The notes: generated by a model from the letters alone, not told the origin. Shown: positions 24,466-33,505, counted from the first letter of the stretch. The stretch: 64,000 nt of DNA from Nocardioides humilatus (GCF_008373755.1 NZ_VUJV01000003.1:1178001-1242000); one strand, 5' to 3'. A program made the numbers and translations.

Positions 24466-25457
24466 CGACGCTCCTTGAGGCGGGCGTTGGGGAGCTCCGG
24501 CGCCGGGATCGGCCGCAGGTGGTCACCGGCGACGATGCCGAAGCGACCATCGGCGACGTCGGAGGAGTCGGGCACGACAGCACCGTCGCGGGTGATCTGC
24601 GCCTGCCACGCCTGACGGAACGCCACGATCTCGTCGTGGCTGCGGCCCACGAAGTTCCACCACATCACGATGGACTCACCGAAGGGCGGACCGCCGAGGA
24701 CCAGCACCCGCGCCCCTTCCTCGCCCGCCACGAGCGCGAGGGTGCCGTCGCCGGGCGGCACGTAGGCGAGGTCGGCCGACGCAGCGGTCACCCCGTCGAC
24801 AGTCACCGACCCGAGGTCGACGAGCACACCGTGCTCGAAAGAAGGGTCGACCTCCAGCGGGAGGATCACGCCGGGCTCGAGGACCAGCTCGGCTCCCAGC
24901 AGAGGGGTGTGGGTGACGACGGGCGACGTATCCCCGAGCAAGGTCCCGAGGAAGACCCGGCCGCGCCAGCCGTCGCCGACGACCGCGTCGGGTGCGTAGT
25001 GCTCGAAGCCCGGGTCGGTGTCGCGACTCGCGTCTGGAAGAGCCACCCACAGCTGGGCGCCGTGGAGGGTCGTCGTGACGGCCGTCGACACCTCGGAGTG
25101 GCTGATGCCGCGGCCGGCGGTCATCAGGTTGACCTCGCCCGGTCGCACCATCGCATGGTGGCCGGCGCTGTCGCGGTGCTCGATCTCGCCCGCGAACAAC
25201 CAGCTCACGGTCTGCAGGCCGGTGTGCGGGTGAGGAGCCACCCACATCCCGCCGGTCTCCGCGACCGGATCGGGCCCGTAGTGGTCGAGGAAGCACCACG
25301 CGCCGATGAGGCTGCGATGCCGTTGGGGCAGCGTGCGTCGTACGGGCAGGGCACGGAGGCCACCCAACGGCACCTCGCGCGGCGTCATGATCTCGACACA
25401 GGTGGCCTCGGCGCCCGTGCAGACCAGTTCCCCGGGGCGTTCCTCCTCGTTGCTCAC
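24462..25457 (-). CDS. Pirin family protein
   Basis: A 331-residue bicupin. RTLPQRHRSLIGAWCFLDHY, HPHTGLQTVSWLFAGEIEHR (metal His and Glu) and PGEVNLMTAGRGISHSE are diagnostic of pirins. Bacterial pirins can act as quercetin 2,3-dioxygenases or bind partner enzymes; the role here is not known. GTG start. Coupled to the VOC gene downstream; a lipoprotein gene lies 12 nt upstream, so all three may be co-transcribed. Confidence 0.92.
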   Translation of the reverse strand: MSNEEERPGELVCTGAEATCVEIMTPREVPLGGLRALPVRRTLPQRHRSLIGAWCFLDHYGPDPVAETGGMWVAPHPHTGLQTVSWLFAGEIEHRDSAGHHAMVRPGEVNLMTAGRGISHSEVSTAVTTTLHGAQLWVALPDASRDTDPGFEHYAPDAVVGDGWRGRVFLGTLLGDTSPVVTHTPLLGAELVLEPGVILPLEVDPSFEHGVLVDLGSVTVDGVTAASADLAYVPPGDGTLALVAGEEGARVLVLGGPPFGESIVMWWNFVGRSHDEIVAFRQAWQAQITRDGAVVPDSSDVADGRFGIVAGDHLRPIPAPELPNARLKERR

Positions 25458-25469
25458 GGCGCCATCTTG

Positions 25470-26021
25470 TCAGCAGGATCCGTCGATCGGCACGGCCTTC
25501 GTGACCCGCCACGGACCGACGATGTTGCTCACCTCGATGTGCTGCGGAGCGCGCGTCCCCTCCCCGAGCTGGGTCGGCGCACCGTCAGGTACCACGAGCA
25601 TCCGCGCGTCGACGCACACGTCGAGCAGCAGCCGGTCGCCGTGCGGCTGCGCACTGATGAACTCGACCGTGACGTCACCGCTGTAGGTGCCGCGGTCGCC
25701 GTAGGCCTTGAGGGCCGCACGGTAGGGCGCAACCACGTCGGCGAGCGCGCTGAAGGCCAGCAGCCGGGTGACCCTGCCCTCCCGAGCGGTGAGCCGACGG
25801 CCGCGCTCGAAGTCGATGTAGGTCTGGATTGCGTCCTGGTAGACGCCCTTCAGCTGCGGCGAGTCCACGAGATCGAGGCCGTCGTCGGGGTAGTCGACGT
25901 CGGGGGCCGCTGAGGTCGGGTCCGACGAGTCGGGGTCGCGCGGCTCGTCGTCGGCCGTGGAGCACCCGGCGAGTAGGAGCAGGGTCGTGGCGCAGGCGGC
26001 AAGGGCAGGGCGAGGTGTCAT
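25470..26021 (-). CDS. Putative lipoprotein
   Basis: A 183-residue exported protein of unknown function. Signal MTPRPALAACATTLLLLAGC has lipobox LAGC with Cys20. An acidic/Ser/Pro linker follows, then a ~130-residue domain (GVYQDAIQTYIDFERGRRLT ... VGPWRVTKAVPIDGSC) with two C-terminal Cys. The layout resembles small actinobacterial lipoproteins with an NTF2-like fold, but that is not established. ATG start. A 191-nt divergent gap to the RDD gene should carry promoters for both. Confidence 0.75.
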   Translation of the reverse strand: MTPRPALAACATTLLLLAGCSTADDEPRDPDSSDPTSAAPDVDYPDDGLDLVDSPQLKGVYQDAIQTYIDFERGRRLTAREGRVTRLLAFSALADVVAPYRAALKAYGDRGTYSGDVTVEFISAQPHGDRLLLDVCVDARMLVVPDGAPTQLGEGTRAPQHIEVSNIVGPWRVTKAVPIDGSC

Positions 26022-26212
26022 CGCCTCCGAGGCTAGCGAGACTGCAGAGGATTGAAGTGCCCCGCAACGGGGGACAAAGCCTGCCGACGCAGTTATTTCT
26101 GCGGGTCAACTCCGATACGCACTGCCGCCCGCCGCCCTAAGGTGGGTCCGCAGTCGCACGGCGTGCCCCGGTACGCCGTACGTCCCCCGCCTTGATTGAG
26201 GAGCAACACAGC

Positions 26213-26794
26213 ATGTCGATGCCACCACAGCCCCCGCCGCCCCCGCCGGGCGGACCCACGCCGCCGCCGATGGGTGGCGGTTACCCGGGTGCCCAGCCGG
26301 CGGGTGTCCCCCGTCCGGCCGAGCTGCTGAACCGGGCGCTGGCCCGCTTGATCGACCACGTCCTTCTCGGCGTCGTCTACGGCATCTTCTGGGGGATCCT
26401 CAGCGCGATCTTCCTGACGGGCTACAGCCACTCCGTCGGCGAGTGGTTCCTCTTCTACCTGTTCCTGAGCGCGATCTCGACCGCGATCAACGTCGCCTAC
26501 TTCGCGTTCCTCGAGTCCAACCGCGGGCAGACGGTCGGGAAGATGGTCCTGAAGCTCCGCACCTACGGGCCCGACGGTGTTTCCAACCCGACCATGGAGC
26601 AGGCGCTCAAGCGCAACGCCTACGTCGCGATCAACATCATCAGCGTGGTGCCGATCCTCGGCCCGATCCTCGCTGGCCTCGCTGAGGTCGCTGCCGTTGT
26701 CTACATCGCCGTCACGCTGAACGGCGATGCACCCAACCACCAGGGTTGGCACGACAAGTTCGCCGGCGGGACCCAGGTCAAGCAGATCGGCTGA
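26213..26794 (+). CDS. RDD family membrane protein
   Basis: A 193-residue protein with a Pro/Gly-rich cytoplasmic head (MSMPPQPPPPPPGGPTPPPM) followed by an RDD domain: NRALARLIDHVLLGVVYG (R and D of the motif), several membrane spans, and SNRGQTVGKMVLKLRTYGPDG, the conserved RDD core. Function is unknown; some RDD proteins are transporters. GAGGAG lies 9 nt before the ATG. The upstream gap (26022-26212) has a GCAGttatttCTGC hairpin near 26085-26100 and no other gene. The 3' end overlaps the convergent PAP2 gene by 17 nt. Confidence 0.87.
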   Translation: MSMPPQPPPPPPGGPTPPPMGGGYPGAQPAGVPRPAELLNRALARLIDHVLLGVVYGIFWGILSAIFLTGYSHSVGEWFLFYLFLSAISTAINVAYFAFLESNRGQTVGKMVLKLRTYGPDGVSNPTMEQALKRNAYVAINIISVVPILGPILAGLAEVAAVVYIAVTLNGDAPNHQGWHDKFAGGTQVKQIG

Positions 26795-27530
26795 CCAGGA
26801 CACCGACCGCCACAGGGGCGCCACTCGACACCGGGCGGCGCCTCTGCTGCATTTCGACCGGACGCAGCGGTCCGACGATCGCCAGCCCGACCAGGATCAG
26901 CCCGGTGCTCAGCAGCGCGCCGCCGAGGAGGTCGGTCACGTAGTGGCGGCCGAGCATCAGGCGGTCGGCGAAGACGAGGAGTACGACGGCGCCGGCCGCG
27001 ACGCTGACGAGCCGCCGTGTCTCGGTGCGTCGGGTGTGGGCGAACGTCAGCACCACCAGCAGCCCCGCGAGAGCGACGATGCCCGCGGCGTGGCCGGACG
27101 GGTAGGAGCCGGAGCCCAGCAGGTGGTCGGTGTCCTGCCACAGGGGCCGGTCGCGGCCGAACAGCGCCTTCGCGTGCTGGGTGAGCTCGCGCGTCGCCAC
27201 CGACACCGCGGCGACCAGCACCGCTGCGCGCGCGTGCCGACGGACCAGCAGGACGCCCGCGAGGACGACGCCCATCCACATCACTGTGCGGGCCTCGAAC
27301 ACCCACTCGACGGCCAGCAGCGGCCCCTCCAGCCACGGCCGCTCGATCGCCCAGGACCGGGCGTCGGAGCTGACCTGGGCATCGGCGGTGCTCAACAGGC
27401 CCAGCTCGATGGCCAGGCCGAGCGCTCCGAGAAGCCCGAAGCAGAGCAGGGCGAGGTGCAGGTGGTCGCGGCGAGTCGTCACGAGGAGTGACGGTAGGAA
27501 CCCTGGATGAGAGGTCGATGAGGCTCTCAT
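26778..27530 (-). CDS. PAP2 superfamily phosphatase
   Basis: A 250-residue membrane phosphatase with about five to six spans. The three phosphatase motifs are KALFGRDRP (KX6RP), YPSGHAAG (PSGH) and DRLMLGRHYVTDLLGG (RX4-5HX3D), all on the outer face. Such enzymes dephosphorylate undecaprenyl diphosphate or phosphatidate. ATG 27530 has GAGGAG only 3 nt upstream; a slightly later start is possible. Divergent from the deazaflavin-dependent gene. Confidence 0.88.
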   Translation of the reverse strand: MRASSTSHPGFLPSLLVTTRRDHLHLALLCFGLLGALGLAIELGLLSTADAQVSSDARSWAIERPWLEGPLLAVEWVFEARTVMWMGVVLAGVLLVRRHARAAVLVAAVSVATRELTQHAKALFGRDRPLWQDTDHLLGSGSYPSGHAAGIVALAGLLVVLTFAHTRRTETRRLVSVAAGAVVLLVFADRLMLGRHYVTDLLGGALLSTGLILVGLAIVGPLRPVEMQQRRRPVSSGAPVAVGVLVSRSA

Positions 27531-27590
27531 GTGCTCCTCATGTGAGGCGGGCGAACACCCGGTGGCCGCACTTTCGTCTACCTTTCGGCC

Positions 27591-28058
27591 ATGGGTCTCC
27601 TCACTCCGATCGCCATCAAGTTCGGCTCGTACGCATGGGCGCCCAACTACCTGCCGCAGATCGTGTGGTTCGACAAGCGGCTGCAGAAGGTGACCCGCGA
27701 GCGCTACTGCTTCGTCGACATCGCCGGACTTCCGAGCATCAAGCTGACGGTCGTGGGTCGCAAGAGCGGGATCGCTCGGTCGACCAGCCTGTTGACGGTG
27801 CCCGACGGTGACGAGTGGCTGATCGCCGGCTCCTTCTTCGGCGACCCGAAGCCTCCGGCATGGGCGGCCAACCTGCGCGCCACGAGCACGGCTGAGATCC
27901 GCTACCGGCACCAGGACTACACCGTCACCTGGCGCGAGCTCGAGGGCGAGGACCGCGAGCAGGCCTGGCGCCACATGAACAAGACCTGGCCCAATTTCGA
28001 CAAGTACGCCGAGCGCATCGACCGGGTCATCCCGGTCTTCCGCCTCACCCGGGTCTGA
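27591..28058 (+). CDS. Deazaflavin (F420)-dependent nitroreductase family protein (DDN-like)
   Basis: A 155-residue split-barrel protein. IKLTVVGRKSGIARSTSLLT is the F420-contacting segment, followed by WLIAGSFFGDPKPPAWAANL, typical of the DDN/Rv3547 family. These enzymes use F420H2 to reduce quinones or nitroaromatics. F420 genes are not in this window. ATG start, single gene; 167 nt downstream (28059-28225) contain only a duplicated hairpin/RBS unit before the next gene. Confidence 0.88.
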   Translation: MGLLTPIAIKFGSYAWAPNYLPQIVWFDKRLQKVTRERYCFVDIAGLPSIKLTVVGRKSGIARSTSLLTVPDGDEWLIAGSFFGDPKPPAWAANLRATSTAEIRYRHQDYTVTWRELEGEDREQAWRHMNKTWPNFDKYAERIDRVIPVFRLTRV

Positions 28059-28167
28059 CCACGGGAGCCGGCACGCAACCCTGAGCCGCTCGCGTTGGTG
28101 GGGCACAACGGCGCAGGTCACCACCGGATATGCCGATGTGACGCTGGACTCAGGCGAAGCGCCTAGT

Positions 28168-28225
28168 CTCTTCGTAGAGGGGCCTCGGGAGGGCCGCTCT
28201 CTTCGCAGAGGGCTTGGGAGGGCCG
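28168..28225 (+). repeat. Tandem duplicated hairpin/RBS unit
   Basis: Two ~28-nt imperfect copies, 28168-28196 and 28199-28225, each contain a CTCTTCGxAGAG stem-loop followed by GGGAGGGCCG. The second GGGAGGG acts as the Shine-Dalgarno of the gene at 28226. A recent small duplication of the ribosome-binding region is the simplest reading; RNA-level control is possible. Confidence 0.6.
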
Positions 28226-29869
28226 ATGAAGTCGCATGTCACCAGGAGGGCCGGCGGATTGAGGATCCGGCTCCTCGGATGTCTCGTCGCGGTTGTCGTT
28301 GTTGCCGGTGTCTCGCCATCGTCGACGGCGCTTGCGCCCGCAGCTGGGCGTGTCCCCGAAAGAGCGGCCCCCGACGAGAGCGCGCTCGGCTTCGTCGTAC
28401 AGCTGGGCCCCGAGCAGCGCGTCGCCGGCCCCACGGACCAGGGCGACAACCCCTACTTCTCCGAGAAGCGCGAGGGCAAGCTCTACGGCTACTTCGGGAC
28501 CAGCCGCACCCTCGAGTGGCGGTCTCACAACAACACCCGGTTGACGAACTCGCGGATCATCCTCGACCGCGGCCTCCCGGGGGAGTTCGACGAGTGCGGC
28601 GCATGGCTGCAGGGTTCCTTCCAGAGGCTCACGCGCCAGCACTGGATCGCGTTCTACCACGCCGAGGGACAGGGCCCGGGCGATGACACGTGCGACCACT
28701 ACGCCAACACGACCGTGTGGCGCATGGCGATGGCGGAGACCACCAACGGCGGCCTGACCTGGCAGCGCCCCAGCTATCCCAACAACGTCGTGGTGACCGG
28801 GACGGGCGCATCGATGACCGGCGGCATCACCAACGCCGGCAACGGACGCACGGTCCGGGTCGGCGACTACTACTACATGTTCTTCGAGACCAACCACGGC
28901 ACGCGGCCCGGTCTGCCCGGCATCCACATCGCCCGCTCGAAGGTGAGCGACGGCGGTGCGCGCGGCACGTGGAAGAAGTACTACTGCACGACCCCGGCCT
29001 CGGGAGATCCGGTCTGCGCGTGGAGCCAGCCCGGCATCGGAGGCAAGTCGACGCCGATCGGCGGGCTCAGTGAGAAGGGGCGTTACATCGCCTGGAACTC
29101 CAGGCTCAGCCGCTGGCTCGGTTTCGATGCCTCCGGTCGGCGCGGGTTCCAGATGTTCGCCTCCGAGGTCGGCACCGGCGACACCGCGCTGGAGCGGCAG
29201 CAGAGCGCGCTCTTCGACGAGGCGGGGCTTCCCAAGCGGTGGGTCGGTTCCGAGGACGTCTATCCGTTGGTCTCAACCGACGCCGACCCCTACGTCGACC
29301 AGTGGGGCGGCCACCTCCGCGACGCCAAGTCCAAGCAGCTCTACGCCTATCCGTCCATCAGTGGGGCCGAGGGCCAGAGCTGCTGCACCGGCGGCACCTT
29401 CTACGTCTACTACGTGAAGCTCTTCCCGGGCGACAAGTTCACCGACCGCTACCTCTTCCGCCGGAAAGTGACCGTGACGCGGACCGACCGCGCGCTCAAC
29501 CGCGTCGAGCTGACGACCTACAAGAACGGCAAGGGCCAGCGCCGCTCGTCGACGGAGGCACCCAAGCCGAGGACTTTCAAGGCGGTCGGTGCGGCCGGCT
29601 ACCTGCTGTCCCACGCGGGCGTGACCGGCTGGAAGCAGGTCATGGACTGCACCCGGAAGGCGGACCACGCCCTCTTCGCCGGCAAGTGCAAGAGTGGCTG
29701 GAAGCCCTACCGACGCATCGGATTCGTCCGCCCGACGAAGACGAAGCTGGCGAACGTGGCTCTCTACCGGTGCGTTGCCAAGCGCAGCCACTACGTATCG
29801 GCCAGCAGGTCCTGCGACGGCGGTCAGCGCGAGGCGCGGATCGGCTTCGCGATGCGCGAGCTGTCCTGA
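28226..29869 (+). CDS. Secreted protein, beta-propeller-like, with duplicated C-terminal Cys motif
   Basis: A 547-residue exported protein. The N-terminus MKSHVTRRAGGLRIRLLGCL leads into a hydrophobic signal helix ending near ALAPAAG. Residues ~45-420 show spaced aromatic/Gly-rich strands (DNPYFSEKREGKLYGYFGTS, GRTVRVGDYYYMFFETNHGT, SEKGRYIAWNSRLSRWLGFD), as in five-bladed propellers of glycoside-hydrolase type; no catalytic set was identified. The tail holds two related ~30-residue units, MDCTRKADHALFAGKCKSGW and YRCVAKRSHYVSASRSCDGG, each closing with RIGF. ATG at 28226 with GGGAGGG just upstream. Confidence 0.7.
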   Translation: MKSHVTRRAGGLRIRLLGCLVAVVVVAGVSPSSTALAPAAGRVPERAAPDESALGFVVQLGPEQRVAGPTDQGDNPYFSEKREGKLYGYFGTSRTLEWRSHNNTRLTNSRIILDRGLPGEFDECGAWLQGSFQRLTRQHWIAFYHAEGQGPGDDTCDHYANTTVWRMAMAETTNGGLTWQRPSYPNNVVVTGTGASMTGGITNAGNGRTVRVGDYYYMFFETNHGTRPGLPGIHIARSKVSDGGARGTWKKYYCTTPASGDPVCAWSQPGIGGKSTPIGGLSEKGRYIAWNSRLSRWLGFDASGRRGFQMFASEVGTGDTALERQQSALFDEAGLPKRWVGSEDVYPLVSTDADPYVDQWGGHLRDAKSKQLYAYPSISGAEGQSCCTGGTFYVYYVKLFPGDKFTDRYLFRRKVTVTRTDRALNRVELTTYKNGKGQRRSSTEAPKPRTFKAVGAAGYLLSHAGVTGWKQVMDCTRKADHALFAGKCKSGWKPYRRIGFVRPTKTKLANVALYRCVAKRSHYVSASRSCDGGQREARIGFAMRELS

Positions 29870-29901
29870 GGGAGAGTCCCGTCAGGTGAGCGATACCTAA
29901 C

Positions 29902-29920
29902 ATTGGTATGGCTACCCTTA
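29902..29920 (+). promoter_or_regulatory. DtxR/IdeR-like iron box
   Basis: ATTGGTATGGCTACCCTTA matches the DtxR/IdeR consensus TWAGGTTAGSCTAACCTWA at 14 of 19 positions by eye. It touches a -10-like TATATT (29919-29924), whose start point would fall near the GTG at 29931, giving a leaderless mRNA repressed by Fe-loaded regulator. The AT-rich stretch is unlike the surroundings. The downstream Fe(III) transporter genes support the reading. Confidence 0.5.
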
Positions 29921-29930
29921 TATTGAGGGA

Positions 29931-32498
29931 GTGAGGCCGCTCTCGACGCGCGCGCCCGAGCGCGCCACCGCTCCCCGCTCCGGGGTCGGGTTCGCGACGG
30001 CTCTCGCCGACCACGGTGACCGACCTGCACTGGTCTGCGGCGCGACCACCGTCTCCTACGGCGACCTGGCCGGTCTCGTCGCCGACGCCCGGACCCGGCT
30101 CGGCACCGAGCAGCAGCTCGTCGGCCTCACCCCGGCCCCGACGCTCGAGTTCGTCGTCGCCTACCTCGCCGCCCTCGCCGACGGCCACAGCGTGCTGCTC
30201 GCCCGCGACGAGGTGCTCCCCCGGGCTTACGGGGCGAGCCGCACCTGGTCCGACGGGGGCTACGCGCCGACCCGTCGGCCGGCGCCCGAGCTGCACCCCG
30301 ACCTGCGCCTGCTCCTCAGCACCTCGGGCTCGACGGGCTCGCCCAAGCTGGTGCGCCTCTCGCAGGCCAACCTCGAGAGCAACGCCGCCGCCATCGCCGA
30401 CTATCTCGGCCTGACGCCCGACGACCGCGCGCTGATGACGCTGCCGCTCGACTACTGCTACGGCCTCTCCGTGCTCCACAGCCACCTGAGCGTCGGCGCC
30501 TCGGTCGTCCTCACCGACGCCTCGGTGACCGACCCCGCGCTGTGGGACCTGGCCCGCACGACCGGCGTGACGTCGTACGCCGGCGTGCCGTTCACGTTCG
30601 AGCTGCTCGACGCGGCGGGCTGGCCCCAGGTGCCGACGCTGCGTCAGGTGACCCAGGCGGGCGGCCGGCTCGCGCCCGAGCGGGTGCGCGCCGCTGCCGA
30701 GCGCGGCGCGCGCGAGGGCTGGGACCTCGTCGTGATGTACGGCCAGACCGAGGCCACCGCGCGGATGGCCTACCTCCCACCCGCGCTGGCGACCACGGCG
30801 CCGGCCTCCATCGGGGTCGCGATCCCGGGTGGCGACCTCCGCCTCGCGCCGGTCGACGGACACCCGGTCGGGGTCGGCGAGCTCGTCTACACAGGCCCCA
30901 ACGTGATGATGGGCTACGCCCACGGCGTCGCCGACCTGGCGCGGGGAGCCGAGCTCGACGAGCTCCGCACCGGCGACCTCGCGCGGATCACCGACGCCGG
31001 GCTCTTCGAGATCGTCGGCCGCACCTCTCGCTTCGCCAAGCTCTTCGGGCAGCGCATCGACCTCGACCGCCTCGAGACGCTGCTGACCCTGGGCGACCAC
31101 CAGGTCGCCTGCGCCGAGTCGGTCGACGCGACCCGCCTCGTCGTCGCGCTCGCCGGCCCCGTCGACCCGATCGCGGTCGAGGAGGTCGAGACGACCGCCG
31201 CCGCGGCCACCGGCCTGCCGCCCCACGCCATCACCGTCTGCCCGGTCACCGAGCTGCCTCGGTTGGCCAACGGCAAGGTCGACCAGCGCTCGGTGGCGCG
31301 GCTCGAGAGCCGCCCGGCCGCCACGCCGACCCTCTCGGCCACCGACTCGCTGACCGCCCTCTACGGCGCGGTGCTGCGGCGCCGGCACGTGTCCCCCGAT
31401 GACACGTTCGCGGCGCTCGGCGGCGACTCGCTGTCCTACGTCGAGCTCGCGATGCGCCTGGAGAGCCGGCTCGGCCGCCTGCCCGCCGACTGGCCGGACC
31501 GGCCGATTGCCGAGCTCGCGGCGCTTTCGAGGCTCGCCACCGGCGCCCGCCGCTCCTGGTGGGCACGCGTCGACACCAGCATCGTGCTGCGCGCCGTGGC
31601 GATCGTGATGATCGTCGGCAGCCACACCAACCTGTTCGTCCTGCTCGGCGGCGCCCACGTGCTGCTCGGCGTGGCGGGTGCAAATTTCGCCCGCTTCCAC
31701 CTCGCATCGCCCGACAGCGCAGAGCGGGCCCGCAACCTCGCGCGCTCGATCGCCCGAATCGCCGTCCCCACCTCGTTGTGGGTGGCCGCCGTCTGCGTGG
31801 TCAGCGGCCAGTACGGCTGGCGCAACGTGCTCCTGCTCAACGACGCGCTCGGCAGCCACCGGTGGCAGGAGCCCCAGTGGCACTTCTGGTTCATCGAGGT
31901 CCTCGTCTACCTAATGGTCGCGGCGGGCGCCCTCACGTCGATCCCGCTCGTCGCGGCGTGGGAGCGGCGGACGCCGTACTGGTTCGCGATCGGGCTCGTC
32001 TTCGCGACGCTGGTCCCGCGGTTCTGGGCGACCGCGACGGGCTACGACGGCGACGTCTTCCACTCCTCGACCTACGTCGCCTGGTTCTTCGCCGCGGGCT
32101 GGGCCGCCACCCGAGCGCAGCACGTCGGCCACCGGCTGCTGCTCTCGGCACTCCTGGTGGTCGGGGTGCACGGCCTGTTCGACGACCCGATGCGGGAGAC
32201 GACCATCGTGATCGGCCTGCTGGCCCTGGTGTTGGTGCGGAGCGTGCCCCTGCCGCGGGTGACGATCGGGCTGGTCAGCACGATCGCCAGCGCGTCGCTC
32301 TACGTCTACCTGACCCACTGGCAGGTCTATCCGCACCTCGAGGACCGCTGGCCGCTCGGCGGGCTCCTCGCCTCACTCGTGATCGGCATCGCCGCCTGGC
32401 GACTGGTCGACCTCGTCTCGGGGCTGGGGCACCGCCGACCCCGCCGCCCGAGCGCTCAGTACTCTCCGAACGACGACACGATCAAGGAACCCAGATGA
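29931..32498 (+). CDS. NRPS-like fusion: adenylation domain, carrier protein and membrane acyltransferase
   Basis: An 855-residue protein. Residues ~15-460 are an AMP-forming adenylation domain: core A3 LSTSGSTGSPK (128-139, first residue L), YGQTE (270-274), TGD (347-349) and the A10 lysine K449 in LANGKVD. Residues ~470-535 are a phosphopantetheine carrier with GGDSLSY, attachment Ser500. Residues ~548-840 are a polytopic membrane domain resembling acyltransferase 3, with LRAVAIVMIVGSHTN holding a His at 565. It would activate an acid, tether it and hand it to an acceptor at the membrane. The GTG start has a GAGGGA directly against it, so leaderless translation is likely. Fe(III) uptake genes follow with ATGA overlap. 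Substrate unknown. Confidence 0.8.
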   Translation: MRPLSTRAPERATAPRSGVGFATALADHGDRPALVCGATTVSYGDLAGLVADARTRLGTEQQLVGLTPAPTLEFVVAYLAALADGHSVLLARDEVLPRAYGASRTWSDGGYAPTRRPAPELHPDLRLLLSTSGSTGSPKLVRLSQANLESNAAAIADYLGLTPDDRALMTLPLDYCYGLSVLHSHLSVGASVVLTDASVTDPALWDLARTTGVTSYAGVPFTFELLDAAGWPQVPTLRQVTQAGGRLAPERVRAAAERGAREGWDLVVMYGQTEATARMAYLPPALATTAPASIGVAIPGGDLRLAPVDGHPVGVGELVYTGPNVMMGYAHGVADLARGAELDELRTGDLARITDAGLFEIVGRTSRFAKLFGQRIDLDRLETLLTLGDHQVACAESVDATRLVVALAGPVDPIAVEEVETTAAAATGLPPHAITVCPVTELPRLANGKVDQRSVARLESRPAATPTLSATDSLTALYGAVLRRRHVSPDDTFAALGGDSLSYVELAMRLESRLGRLPADWPDRPIAELAALSRLATGARRSWWARVDTSIVLRAVAIVMIVGSHTNLFVLLGGAHVLLGVAGANFARFHLASPDSAERARNLARSIARIAVPTSLWVAAVCVVSGQYGWRNVLLLNDALGSHRWQEPQWHFWFIEVLVYLMVAAGALTSIPLVAAWERRTPYWFAIGLVFATLVPRFWATATGYDGDVFHSSTYVAWFFAAGWAATRAQHVGHRLLLSALLVVGVHGLFDDPMRETTIVIGLLALVLVRSVPLPRVTIGLVSTIASASLYVYLTHWQVYPHLEDRWPLGGLLASLVIGIAAWRLVDLVSGLGHRRPRRPSAQYSPNDDTIKEPR

Positions 32499-33505
32499 AG
32501 ACCCTGCGCACCGCCGTCGGACTGACTGCGCTGTCCCTCCTCGTCCCGGCGCTCGCCGCCTGTGGCGACGACGAGCCCACGCTGGTGATCTACAACGCCC
32601 AGCACGAGCAGCTCCTCGACGAGCTGGCGCCGGCCTTCGAGAAGGAGACCGGCATCAAGGTCGAGCTGCGCAACGGCAGCGACCTCGAGCTGTCCAACCA
32701 GCTCGTGCAGGAGGGCGACGCGTCGAAGGCCGACGTCTTCCTCACCGAGAACTCCCCGGCGATGTCGCAGGTCGAGGCCGCGGGTCTCTTCGACGAGCTG
32801 CCGAGCGACGTGCTCGACCAGATCCCGGCCAATTACCGCCCCACCAGCGGGCTGTGGACCGGCTTCGTCGCCCGCTCGACCGTGCTCGTCTACAACACCG
32901 ACGACGTCGAGGAGTCCGAGCTCCCTGCGTCGATCCTGGACCTGGCCGACTCCGCGTGGGACGGGCGGATCTGCTTCTCCCCCACCGGCGCTGACTTCCA
33001 GGCCATCGTGGCCGGGATCCTCGAGCTCGAGGGCGAGGACGCGACCCTGGACTGGCTCGAGGGCATCAAGGCCAACGGCACGACCTACGACGGCAACAAC
33101 GTCGTCCTCGAGTCGGTCAACTCCGGCAACTGCGAGGTCGGCATCGTCTACCACTACTACTGGGCGCGCGACCGCGCCGAGAGCGGCGACGTCAGCGACC
33201 ACAGCGCGCAGTACTACTTCGGCAACCAGGACCCGGGTGCCTTCCTCAGCGTCTCGGGTGCCGGCGTGCTCGCCTCCAGCGACATGAAGAAGGAGGCGGA
33301 GGAGTTCGTCGACTTCCTGGTCAGCGAGAAGGGTCAGCAGATCATCGCTGACAGCTACGCGCTCGAATACCCGCTCAACCCGGCGGTCTCGCTCGACGAC
33401 GACGGCGTCAAGCCGTTCGACGAGCTCCAGCCGCCGCAGGTCAACGTGAGCGACCTCGACTCCCAGGCCGTCGTCGACCTGATGACCGAGGTCGGCTTCC
33501 TCTGA
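32495..33505 (+). CDS. Fe(III) ABC transporter substrate-binding lipoprotein (FutA/FbpA-like)
   Basis: A 336-residue exported binding protein. MKTLRTAVGLTALSLLVPAL is the signal and LAAC the lipobox. The mature part begins LVIYNAQHEQLLDELAPAFE, with ADVFLTENSPAMSQ and IVYHYYWARD, the paired Tyr that bind ferric iron in FbpA/FutA proteins. ATGA overlap with the A-T-acyltransferase gene; permease and ATPase follow. Iron rather than spermidine or thiamine is favoured by the Tyr motif and by the DtxR-like box upstream. Confidence 0.86.
   Translation: MKTLRTAVGLTALSLLVPALAACGDDEPTLVIYNAQHEQLLDELAPAFEKETGIKVELRNGSDLELSNQLVQEGDASKADVFLTENSPAMSQVEAAGLFDELPSDVLDQIPANYRPTSGLWTGFVARSTVLVYNTDDVEESELPASILDLADSAWDGRICFSPTGADFQAIVAGILELEGEDATLDWLEGIKANGTTYDGNNVVLESVNSGNCEVGIVYHYYWARDRAESGDVSDHSAQYYFGNQDPGAFLSVSGAGVLASSDMKKEAEEFVDFLVSEKGQQIIADSYALEYPLNPAVSLDDDGVKPFDELQPPQVNVSDLDSQAVVDLMTEVGFL

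Noticed and set aside
29640-31883. 747-codon minus-strand frame across the A-T-acyltransferase gene
   Set aside because: Low-complexity mirror frame; the plus-strand product has complete catalytic motifs.
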